Origin: Neocallimastix lanati (nom. inval.)
Taxonomy: Eukaryota > Neocallimastigomycota > Neocallimastigomycetes > Neocallimastigales > Neocallimastigaceae
DNA: 19,877 bases
Assembly (NCBI GenBank): GCA_016946835.1
Contig: JACVTC010000542.1
Coordinates: 1-19,877 of the forward strand
Direction: 5' to 3'
Shown here in pieces: positions 8,546-17,677 of this stretch (positions are counted from its first letter, which is position 1; the number at the start of each line of letters is the position of its first letter). The translations under genes were made by a program, and so were the position numbers. Under the pieces are notes generated by a model. It made no database searches. It saw only the letters and a program-made list of their open reading frames with translations, and was not told where the DNA came from.

Positions 8546-9066
8546 TGTTGAGGTTCATATTAGAAAAGGAGTGTGAACATTAAATAAATAGATAAATTAA
8601 ATGATTAATAAATTACACTAAAAGAATTTATTATTACATATTATAAATTTTATTTAAAGAACTATTATTAAAAATATTTATTATTTATAAATTATATAAT
8701 TATTTTATTGTTAAAAATACTTTATTAATATTAATATTTATTTAATAACAATATGGGAAACCTTTCATTATTATTACTATTATCACTACTATTTTTACTA
8801 TTTCTTTCCTCAGAAAGGCCCCCTTCATAAAATAATATGGATAATACATATTTTATATTATTTAATTACATTATTAAAACCAATCATATGAATTAATTAA
8901 TTACATAAATTTAATATTTAAAATAATAAAATATAATTAATATAAAAAAAATTATTATATAGAATATAAGAAAATTATTAATAGTAAAGAATATAATAAT
9001 ATATTTTTATATAATAAATTATTAAAATTTTAATTAAAAATATCATTATTATTCTATTCTTTATTA
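8546..9066 (-). repeat. Element C 5' LTR (right copy)
   Basis: Second copy of the 521-bp repeat, same length as 5995-6515 with three substitutions. The one at 9065 changes the outer terminus from CA to TA on the plus strand (TG to TA at the element's 5' end). It abuts TTAA and then element A. Confidence 0.9.
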
Positions 9067-9070
9067 TTAA
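9067..9070. repeat. TTAA shared by elements C and A
   Basis: Only these four bases separate the outer end of C from the outer end of A. They serve as the right copy for C and the left copy for A. Confidence 0.65.
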
Positions 9071-9689
9071 TGATACGATATTTTATTAAATACCGTATAT
9101 GTTAGTTGGGCGTTTGTGCAAAAGGGAATTACTCCAAGAATATTATATTACAATAATTATATTTACTTTTTAGTTATTTATCTTTTATTATTTTATTTAT
9201 TATATTTTATCATAAAAAAAAAAAATACATGTTTTATTATTATTCCTTAAAAAAAAAGAAAATATTTATTTATAAATTATTTTCATAATTATATTTTTTA
9301 CTAATTTTATAAATTTTATTTATCGAAACACTAAAATTAATTAATAAATATAAATATTCATAACTTTTTACTTATAACTATTAATTCATCTTGTTTAACA
9401 TTATTTAAAAATTATTTTAATATTAACATCCATTTAATTAAACATTCAATCTCCGTTATAATTAATATAACTAATTTTACTATATTATCAACAATTCTTT
9501 TAATATTTTTAATATTATTATTTAATTTAATATTTTAATAATTAATAATAATAAATTGTCTTTAATAATATATTAATAATATATTTTAAGATTCATTATA
9601 TAAAATTAATTTTTAATAAATATTTATATTAATAATTTTTCTAAATAATTTTTCTATTATTTTCTATTATTTTTACTGGACATGCATCA
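9071..9689 (-). repeat. Element A 3' LTR (left copy)
   Basis: Plus-strand ends are TGATACGATA and GACATGCATCA. I found no difference from 17678-18296, including the 12-base A run. Near the TGATA end is an imperfect palindrome (9073-9098, ATACGATATTT / AAATACCGTAT) whose only mismatch becomes G-U on the transcribed minus strand. Confidence 0.95.
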
Positions 9690-9735
9690 AGATGCCCCCA
9701 CTTAGCTTAGACTTCGTCCCTTGAAGTCTATAAGC
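9690..9735 (-). other. Element A polypurine tract and preceding hairpin
   Basis: On the minus strand AAGTGGGGGCATCT abuts the LTR start TGATGCATG. Just upstream in the RNA is a perfect 8-bp stem-loop (plus 9708-9730, TAGACTTC, 7-nt loop, GAAGTCTA), extended by GCT/AGC to 9705-9735. Confidence 0.8.
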
Positions 9736-9826
9736 ATATTAAAATATTTATTAAACTAATAATACTATTATATATTTTATAATATTTTTTTTATATTTTT
9801 TTTTTTTTATATTTTTTATATATATC

Positions 9827-9830
<4 letters not shown>

Positions 9831-9864
<34 letters not shown>
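9831..9864. repeat. 34-base T run after pol
   Basis: An uninterrupted T tract (A tract in the transcript) reaches into the pol stop codon at 9863-9865. It separates pol from the 3' non-coding segment of element A. Confidence 0.9.
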
Positions 9865-9867
<3 letters not shown>

Positions 9868-12800
9868 GATTATAATTTAGGAAATTACTAATATATGGAA
9901 TTACATTTTTTAGATGAATGTTTCTCTCTGCAATTTCGTTCGTATAAGGATCACATACTGTGACAGTATTAAATTGCTGTTTAACTATTTTTAATGGTCC
10001 GATATAATAAGGGTCTAGTTTCCTTCGATTGAAATTTCTAACTAAAACTAGGTCTCCTGGTTTGAATTCACTTCTTAATCTTTTAATCTGTCTTCTCCTA
10101 TCTTTCCATAATTCATTTGCAGTTTCAATATTTTTGATTGCTTCAGAAATCCAATTATGGTGATTAATAAATTTTCGAACAAAATATTCTTCTTCTGATT
10201 CTTCAGGAAATCTTTTGTCAATATTAATTGCTAATTCAAATGGTTGTAAGTCTTTCCTACCATAGAGTAATTCGAAACTACTAAATTTAGTAACTTCATT
10301 TTTTGTTGTTCTTAAAGCCCAAAGTGCACTAGGTAAAATATCATCCCATTCTTGATTTTGTTTACTTAATTCTTTAAATTGGCTTTTAAGAATTCTAATA
10401 TATTTGACTATTTCTCTATTCCTGTTTTCAACTTCTCCGTTAGAAGCAGGATGATAAGTACTAATATAATGTACATAGACATCATTTAAATCTAGGAAAG
10501 CTTTTGTTTTATCAGATATGAATTGCGGGCCATTATCAGTAATTAATATCTCTGGAATCCCGTGTCTTGAAAATATATTATTTAAAAATCTAATGACATC
10601 TTCTGATTCTGTTTTGGCTAATGCTTCAGCTTCCACCCATTTTGTTAAATAATCTACAAGTACTATTATATATTTATTACCTCTGAAAGATTCGTATAAG
10701 GGTCCAACTAAATCCAATCCTACCCGAGTAAAAGGTAGACCTGGGGGTGTAGCTAAATCTTCTGTAAATACATTCGGTGGTTGTGGTTTACATAATTGAC
10801 ATACATGACAAGATTTAATAAATAATCTGATATCCTTATTCATTCCTATCCAATAATAGTTCCTTTTCAAACGATGGTAGGTTTTAAAGTTACCTTCATG
10901 TCCTAAACAATGAGCTTTACTAATAAGTTCCCATTTTTCATTATCATTAAATATTACTTTTCTTAATTCATTATTATCTTTATAATACTGAACTCCATCA
11001 ATTAATACAAATTTCTGGTTTATTATTTTTTTATAGAAATCATTTAGTATTTCAGTACTATCATCAATATCATTATTATTAGTATTAACATGATTAATAT
11101 TATTATTATTATTATCATTATTATTAAAACTATGTTTATTATTTTCTTCAGTTTGAAATACCATATAATTCACATTCAATTTATTTTCCACTCCATTATT
11201 TTCACTATTATTATTATGTAATTTATTATTAAACTTATTAAACTTATTAATGTTATTTACATTATTTTTAATTTCCTCATATTCCATTTTGTAATTTTCA
11301 TTATTACTATTGATCTTAATTTCATCCACTAACTCTTTTATTTTATTAATTTTAGTATTTTTCTTATTTCTAATTTCTTCATTATTTTTAATTTCACAAT
11401 TTTGAATTTCATTATTTATAACTTGGTTGAATACATCTTTATTATAATTTTTTATATTATTTCTTTTATTTTTATTTTTTATATGTTTATCATCATTTTT
11501 TATATTTTTGATTATATATTTTTCATTGTTAGAATGTAATCTAGATAGTGCATCAGCAACTACATTCCTCCTCCCCTCTTCATATAACACTTTAATTTTT
11601 AAAATACTGAACTCAGTTATCCATTTGACATGCCTTGCTGAAGAAGGTTCTTTATTTTTAAATATGTAAACTAAAGGCTTATGATCGGTATAAAGAATTG
11701 TCTCAAAACTATTACCAGTGAGAAAAGGTTTAAATTTCATGACACAGTAAAATGCGGCAAGCCCCTCAAGTTCTGTAATGCTATAATTGATTTCAGAATT
11801 GGAAAGTGTCCTACTTTCATAATATAATGGCTTCTCAATGTTGTCATCGTCTAACTGAAGTAGTACCCCGCCAATTCCTGATTTAGATGCATCTGAACGA
11901 ACAATAAATGGTTTATCAAAATTTGGAGGTGACAATATAGGTGCATTAATAAGACGAATTTTTAAAAATTCAAATGCATTATTAGATTCGGTAGACCAAA
12001 CAAAAGGAACATTCTTTTTTGTTAAATCATATAAAGGTTTAGCAATTTGGGCAAAATGGCTAATGAATTTCCGGTAATATCCAATTGCCCCTAAGAAAGA
12101 ACGTAACTGTTTTAAATTAGAAGGAGGTAACCAATTAGCAATAACTTTTATTTTAGAATTCATAGGTTTTATACCCTTAGTAGAAAGAGTATGACCAAGG
12201 AGCTCAACTTCTTCTTTAAAGAAATCACATTTTTCAAAATTCACTTTTAATCTATTATTAGCAAGAATGAGGAATACTTTTTCTAGGTCTTTGATGTGTT
12301 GATCTAATGAAGGAGAATAAATAACTAAGTCATCTATGTAAATAAAAACACATACTCCGATTAAATCAAAAAATATTCTGTTCATCTCCCTTTGAAAAGT
12401 AGCGGGAGCGTTGCATAGTCCAAAAGGCATAACTTCAAAATTAAAGTTTCCGTAAATGGTCGTAAAGCAAGTGATATCTTTATCATCAGAATGCATAGGA
12501 ATCTGATGGTACCCTGAGAAGAGATCAATAGTAGACAAAATAGAAATATCACCGCTAACATAGTAAAGTATATCATCTATTAAAGGAAGTGCATAAGCGT
12601 CCTTTAATGTACAATTATTAATCTTCCTGTAGTCAACACACATTCTCACTTGACCATTCTTTTTCGGTACCAGTACTACAGGAGAAGACCAAGGAGAACT
12701 AGAAGGGACAATTAAGTTATTATTTATAAGTTTAATTAATTCCTTTTTAAGTGCATCAGCTTGCACTTTTGAAATACGGTAGGCCCTCTGTTTAATAGGT

Positions 12801-15220
12801 GTTGTTCCTGGTATTAAATTAATTCTATGAGGATATAGCTTTGACGAACCCAAATCGTCAGTTTTCAGTGCAAGAACACTAGTATAATTTAAAAATAATT
12901 TTTCTACATCAGCTTTCAAATTTTCTAGTAATTTTTTTACAATAGAGTGAATCATTTCCAGTTTAGATATTGTGTCGTCTGTGCAAACCTCGTTTTCATT
13001 ATGTAGTACTTCATTAGTTATTAATAAAAGAGATGGAATCAATTGTGTTGTAATATCAACCGTTTTATTCTTATATTCTTTCCTTTCAATATTTCTATCT
13101 ACTAATTTATAATTACTATTTAATTTGTTATTGCCGTTTTGATCAGAATCGATTTTTGATGGAAGTTTAGAATGTAGTATGGGATTTATATTGTTTGTAA
13201 CTTTAGAATTAATTTTATGATCATTTATTTTATAATTGTCAATTTTATCATCATTCTTATTATTATTCGTTTTTATTTTGATATTATTTTCTTTATCGAT
13301 GTCGACACTATTAAAGAAAGGTAATTTTACATTAAAATTATTTATGTTAATATTAGGTAACTCTGATTTAGCATATGTAAAAAGTATATTATTATTATCA
13401 TTATTATTATCATTGTCACTCCAACTAGTTTCAGAATCCTCATCATTCTCTTCAGAAGAATTATTATTTATATTATTCTCCTTATTCATATTATTTTCTT
13501 CGTCATTAATTCTATTTGTACTTTCAGAAGGACTCAAGCTAACATCATAAAATAAAGAAGCTAATTCTATAGGATTATTATTTTCATCAATATGATATAA
13601 GGTATCATTAACTAAATTTATATCAAATCTATTTCGTTTAAGTGTGTCAATACCTATTAATATATCAAAGATATCATCCTTATCAATTTTCCTAAAGTAA
13701 TCGATAAAAGTGTAATTTCCAATAGATATTTTTAGTTCATAAATATCTGAACAAGTTGAATTGTTGGAATATACCTGAAAAATTTTTTCGGATATTCTCC
13801 CAATAGGATTTTTATTAATTTTAAATTTTTTTAAAGCCGTAGTGGTAATCAAATTAACGCTAGCACACGAGTCCAAGAAAATTTCAGCTGGTTTCTTATC
13901 CACAGTGCCTTTAACTTTAATCACTTTATGTTGGCTTATAATTGTCATTACATTTATTAAAGATGTATTCAAATTTTTCTTTATTTTCTCTTTTCCTTCG
14001 GTTAATTTTAATGCTTTTGTAAATTCTGACCTGAACTTTGGAAACAGGTCTAACAAATATACTAACTTCGTTATGACTTCGGTTGATGCTACTTCCTTGA
14101 TAAAGTCCTTAATTTTAAATTCATTAAAATCTTCCATCATTTTTATGTGTTTCTCTGGCTTGGAATAACTTTTAACATTGATGGGTATATCATCTTTGTT
14201 ACTGCTCAGCATTTCATTTATTTTATTCAATTTATTCGCTTTTTTTACATTTCTAATATTTGGTTGATTGATATAAGAAAGATCCAAATATTCTAATTTA
14301 TTTGTATTATTATTAGTTATTGTTTGATTAGTTGGTGGTTGTGAATCCTCAAAAATTTCAATAGATTCATTGAAAGTAACATTTTTATGATCTTTATTTT
14401 CTTTAAATTCTTTACCTTCTTCTTTTTCTGTTGATAGTTTGACATTCGTTCCTCCCTCATCTATTATCATATCAGGTGTTCCTGTAGTTGCTAATTTATT
14501 AACGTTTAATTTTCTTTTCATAATAGTATTTTTCTTCATAGCATTTGTAATAATTGGAACTGGATTATCTATAAGCTTTTTCTTTATTTCTTTGGTATAT
14601 GGGGAGATTTTTATTGAATTATTTTTACCTTTCTTTTGGGCAACAGCGATAATTTCCTCATTATGGTAATTATCAAAATTATTATAAATATTATTTGAAT
14701 TAGGTTCATTATTAATTTTCTTTTCATTATCATTTATAGAAATTCTATTTAAATCAATTTCATTGTTACTTTGATCATCATTATTATTTTTATAAGTATT
14801 ATTTATATTAACATCATTGTTAACTTGTTTATTAATAGTGTCATTTTCATAGATGTTGTTATGATTACTATTATTTAATTTATAACCGTTACTAGTATTC
14901 TTACTAAGATATTCTATATTATTTAAGTTATTATTATTATTATTATTGGAATAAATATTATCAATACTTGTATGATTATCATCAAATAAACTGTTTGTAT
15001 AATTTATTTTATTATTCTTATTTAAATAATTATTGTTTATATCATAATTATGTGAATTATCATTATAAGGATATCCATTATTTATTACATCATTATTTGA
15101 AGTTGCACTAGCATTATATGAATTATTATTATTATTATTATTATTATGTAAGTTATTATTATTATTATTATTATGTAAATTATTATCATTAGTATTATTA
15201 TAATTATTTTTTGTTTTCAT
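9863..15220 (-). CDS. pol: Ty3/gypsy Pol polyprotein (protease, RT, RNase H, integrase)
   Basis: This 1,785-residue ORF encodes the enzymes that copy and insert element A. Residues 1-210 are mostly Asn runs. A protease domain is centred on FLDSCAS (D450), which has Cys where most relatives have Gly. Reverse transcriptase spans about 810-1045, with the YIDD box at 961-964. RNase H follows (D1110 in SDAS, D1179 in TDH). Integrase has an HHCC zinc site (H1437, H1441, C1471, C1474), a DD35E core (D1503, D1562, E1598) and a C-terminal GP(Y/F) block (G1741). Asn/Lys-rich spacers of ~200 residues separate protease from RT and RNase H from integrase. The ATG at 15220 is only the first Met: the frame is open back to 15349, so translation probably enters by -1 frameshifting from gag, adding 43 residues. 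No internal stop or frameshift is present. Confidence 0.95.
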
Positions 15221-15312
15221 AGTATTATTATTTAACTTGGGAGAGTATGTTAAATTTACATATTCTTCATTAATACTATTATTTTTATTATAAGTTTGAA
15301 GTTTGGTTTGGT

Positions 15313-15349
15313 TAACGGGAGTTGTCCTTCTCCCATTATTTAGTTTAAA
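15313..15349 (-). promoter_or_regulatory. Candidate -1 ribosomal frameshift signal between gag and pol
   Basis: On the minus strand the last gag codons are AAU UUA AAC followed by UAA. The heptamer U UUA AAC (15349-15343) is a classic X XXY YYZ slippery site and is in the required phase. Slipping back one base enters the pol frame, which is open from exactly here because two stops lie just upstream in that frame. Four bases later, UAAUGGGAG (15338-15330) pairs with CUCCCGUUA (15321-15313) around an 8-nt loop: 9 pairs including one U-G. Heptamer, phase, spacing and stem match known -1 signals; function is inferred. Confidence 0.75.
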
Positions 15350-16647
15350 TTATTAAAGCTATCTCCATTATTATTATTATTATTATTTACATTAGCTTTG
15401 AAATTACTATTAATATTTGAACTAGTAGTATTAATATCCTGATTTATTCCATTAGAATTTCTATTAAAATTATTATTTCCAGTGGGAATATTATTCTCAT
15501 TAAAATTATGATTATTTCTATTAGCAATATTATTTCCAGTAAATTTATTATTTTTATTAAAGTAATAATTACTACCATTAAAAGAATTATTGTAGCCATT
15601 TTTATTACTATTATTATAATAATTGTTATATTTATTACTATTATTATTATAATCAAAATTATTATTATAATTATTACCCATATCATTATTATTCATATTA
15701 TAAAGATTATTATTTCTATTACTACCATTATTTTTATTATTAGGACATTCATAAGCTTTATGTCCTACTTGTTTACATGAGTAACACATAACTGATTTTC
15801 TAGCTTTTGGTTCGTAGTTATTATAGAATCTTCTTGTATCATAAGTATTATTTTGTTGAATTTGTTCTACTCCGTGATAATAATTATTATTATTATTAAA
15901 ACTTTTATTTTTATTGTTACTATATCTACCTGGTGTAAACATTCTATTATTGGTGGAGTTTTCATTTATATAACCCATAACATATGATGACGCTTGATAT
16001 GAATTATCTAAATTATTTCCATGTTCTCTTAAGCTCCTATAAATTGGATGATTTAATAAATTGTTATTATTTTTATTTATGTTGTTTTGATATACCATAA
16101 CATTCTGAGAATTTTTGTTTGTTATAGTTCGTACTTCAGCTTTTTCTGCACGTTCTGCTACTTCGAACGCTTCTGTTAATGTTTTACAGTTGGCCAAAAT
16201 TACTTGAGAATGTACATATACCCTATCATGTATAGCATTTAAATAATCATCGACACATATTAATTTTTTATATTCCAAGTCAAGTCGATGATAAAGAGTT
16301 AAATAATTATAATTAAATCCTTTAATTGTTTCATTTCTTTTTATTTTTAAGGCCTTTAAAATTGAACACTTATCATTTTGAGTAATTTCTAAATAATCTT
16401 CAATGGCTCTCTGGATTTCTTTATATGAGGGAAACCTTTTAACATTATTTCTTGTAGTACATAAAGATTTTAAAAGGTTTTTTATGTCAGCCTCTACTGC
16501 GTTCTTTACCCAAATAAAAATTCTGTTTGGTTCCTCGATGTTGTAAATTTCCATAACATTTTTGAAATCTTCTATCCAAGAATCTATGTCCTTACCATAA
16601 TTTGCTAAGTATGGTAAGTCTCTTCTAATTTTCGAAGCGTCCGCCAT
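15340..16647 (-). CDS. gag: Ty3/gypsy Gag with CCHC zinc knuckle
   Basis: This 435-residue structural protein would form the virus-like particle of element A. Residues 1-190 are a non-repetitive, helix-rich region in the position of the retrotransposon capsid domain (motifs IDSWIEDFKNVMEIY and AIEDYLEITQNDK, with an Ala/Glu-rich helix near 180). One zinc knuckle, CYSCKQVGHKAYEC, has ligands C288, C291, H296 and C301 (CX2CX4HX4C) and should bind the RNA. The remaining ~130 residues are almost entirely Asn with Tyr, Lys, Gly and Ser, encoded by AAT/AAC repeats. The ATG at 16647 is the first after a repetitive leader. The stop overlaps the proposed frameshift site, so Gag is the default product and Gag-Pol the minority product. 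ORFs on the opposite strand inside the Asn tracts are triplet-repeat artefacts. Confidence 0.95.
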   Translation of the reverse strand: MADASKIRRDLPYLANYGKDIDSWIEDFKNVMEIYNIEEPNRIFIWVKNAVEADIKNLLKSLCTTRNNVKRFPSYKEIQRAIEDYLEITQNDKCSILKALKIKRNETIKGFNYNYLTLYHRLDLEYKKLICVDDYLNAIHDRVYVHSQVILANCKTLTEAFEVAERAEKAEVRTITNKNSQNVMVYQNNINKNNNNLLNHPIYRSLREHGNNLDNSYQASSYVMGYINENSTNNRMFTPGRYSNNKNKSFNNNNNYYHGVEQIQQNNTYDTRRFYNNYEPKARKSVMCYSCKQVGHKAYECPNNKNNGSNRNNNLYNMNNNDMGNNYNNNFDYNNNSNKYNNYYNNSNKNGYNNSFNGSNYYFNKNNKFTGNNIANRNNHNFNENNIPTGNNNFNRNSNGINQDINTTSSNINSNFKANVNNNNNNNGDSFNNLN

Positions 16648-16706
16648 TTATCTAATTATTATTTTAATTTGAAATTATATTCTTATATACTTTTACGAGT
16701 ATAATA

Positions 16707-16749
16707 ATGTTATTTTTATTATTGTTATTATTATTGTTATTATTATTAC

Positions 16750-16780
<31 letters not shown>

Positions 16781-16790
16781 TCTTATTTTA
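16707..16790. repeat. (ATT)n microsatellite
   Basis: Imperfect TTA/TTG triplets fill the 5' side of the gag start. The same triplet type encodes the Asn runs in Gag and Pol. Confidence 0.85.
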
Positions 16791-16793
16791 TAT

Positions 16794-17199
16794 ACTATTA
16801 CTAAAATATTACTATTATTAAAATATTATTTATTATTATTAATTATTAATTCACTATTACTAAAATATTATTTATTATTATTAATTATTACTTAATTCAC
16901 TATTACTAAAATATTATTTATTATTATTAATTATTACTTAATTCACTATTACTAAAATATCATTTAATTATTATTATTATTATTATTAATTCTTATTTTA
17001 TACACTATTACTAAAATATTACTATTACTAAAATATTATTTATTATTATTAATTATTACTTAATTCACTATTACTAAAATATTATTTATTATTATTAATT
17101 ATTACTTAATTCACTATTACTAAAATATCATTTATTATTATTAATTATTACTTAATTCACCATTACTAAAATATTATTTATTATTATTATTAAAATATT
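16794..17199. repeat. 46-bp minisatellite with higher-order structure
   Basis: Units beginning ACTATTACTAAAATATTA start at 16794, 16853, 16899, 16945, 17004, 17067, 17113 and 17159. The basic period is 46 bp; units of 59-63 bp alternate in a way that shows a ~200-bp block (about 16760-16960) was itself duplicated (about 16960-17160). The repeat lies wholly in the transcribed leader of element A. Confidence 0.85.
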
Positions 17200-17310
17200 A
17201 TCTATTATTTTTTTTTTCTAAATATTATCACATATACTATTAATAAAATATTATTTAATATTAATTTTTATACTAAACTATTACTACTTTTTATTATAAT
17301 ATCATTTCTT

Positions 17311-17464
17311 AATTAAAGGTTTATTCGTTTTTATACTGGTCCGAATTCCCAGTTGTCTTTAATTACTAATAAAGATGATAATAAAAAAAATTAACTATAC
17401 TAATAATAATAATTAAAGACTTATTCGTTTTTATTCTGGTTCGAACTCCCAGTTACCTTTAATT
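17311..17464 (-). other. Two 54-bp hairpin repeats in element A leader
   Basis: Copies at 17311-17364 and 17411-17464 are 100 bp apart. Each is bounded by AATTAAAG / CTTTAATT and contains TTATTCGTTTTTAT and a CTGG...CCAG stem around a TTCGAA-like core. The arms also pair between copies, better than within: AATTAAAGGT (17311) with ACCTTTAATT (17455-17464), and GTCTTTAATTA (17355-17365) with TAATTAAAGAC (17410-17420). Two alternative folds are therefore possible. Confidence 0.6.
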
Positions 17465-17636
17465 ATTATTTAATAATAATCATAATAATTTTAGGTGTTT
17501 TTTTTTTTTTTTTTTTTTTTATATAAATTTATATATTACTATTATAAAAAAATTAATTATTTAATTTTAATTTAATATTAATTATTTAATTGTCTTTATT
17601 TTTTAAAAAGTAAATATCAATATAAATATAAATTTC

Positions 17637-17673
17637 ATAATATTCTTGGTTTGCACGCCCGGATTCTCCACCA
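17637..17673 (-). other. Element A primer-binding site and leader arm of the U5 stem
   Basis: Four bases inside the 5' LTR, the minus strand reads TGGTGGAGAATCCGGGC (17673-17657), complementary to a tRNA 3' end GCCCGGATTCTCC-A-CCA. The tRNA is not one in this window and I cannot name it. The next bases (17637-17660) are complementary to U5 (17715-17753) in blocks of 4, 7 and 13 bp. Confidence 0.75.
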
Positions 17674-17677
17674 TTTT

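Larger units (their letters stand above)
5995..9066 (-). mobile_element. Element C: non-autonomous minus-strand LTR retrotransposon, 3.07 kb
   Basis: Two direct repeats of 521 bp (5995-6515, 8546-9066) flank a 2,030-bp interior. The polypurine tract beside the left LTR and the primer-binding-like sequence beside the right LTR both show that it is transcribed leftward, on the minus strand. The LTRs differ at only three positions that I can see. The interior has no pol; it holds the remains of a coiled-coil-like reading frame and a set of four leader hairpins. Its PPT matches that of the Ty3/gypsy elements A and B, so it was probably mobilised by proteins from a relative of those. TTAA on both sides is a plausible 4-bp target duplication. 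Confidence 0.85.
16648..17677 (-). other. Element A leader (5' untranslated region), 1.03 kb
   Basis: Between the 5' LTR and the gag start there is no coding sequence. From the LTR inward it contains the primer-binding site, a short AT stretch with a T run, two 54-bp hairpin repeats (17311-17364, 17411-17464), a 46-bp minisatellite (16794-17199) and an ATT microsatellite just before gag. The leader is unusually long and repetitive for a Ty3/gypsy element. Confidence 0.8.

Noticed and set aside
13236-14669. Three plus-strand ORFs (13236-13550, 13842-14168, 14439-14669) resembling membrane proteins
   Set aside because: They are antisense to pol. Complemented Asn, Lys and Glu codons give Leu, Phe, Ile and Ser, which imitates membrane segments.
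15444-16895. Ile- or Leu-repeat ORFs at 15444-15686, 15508-15780 and 16707-16895
   Set aside because: Products of ATT/TTA triplet repeats in the wrong frame or strand of gag and its leader.
16945-17158. Centromeric-type satellite
   Set aside because: The repeat is short, confined to the leader of one element and inside its LTR boundaries.
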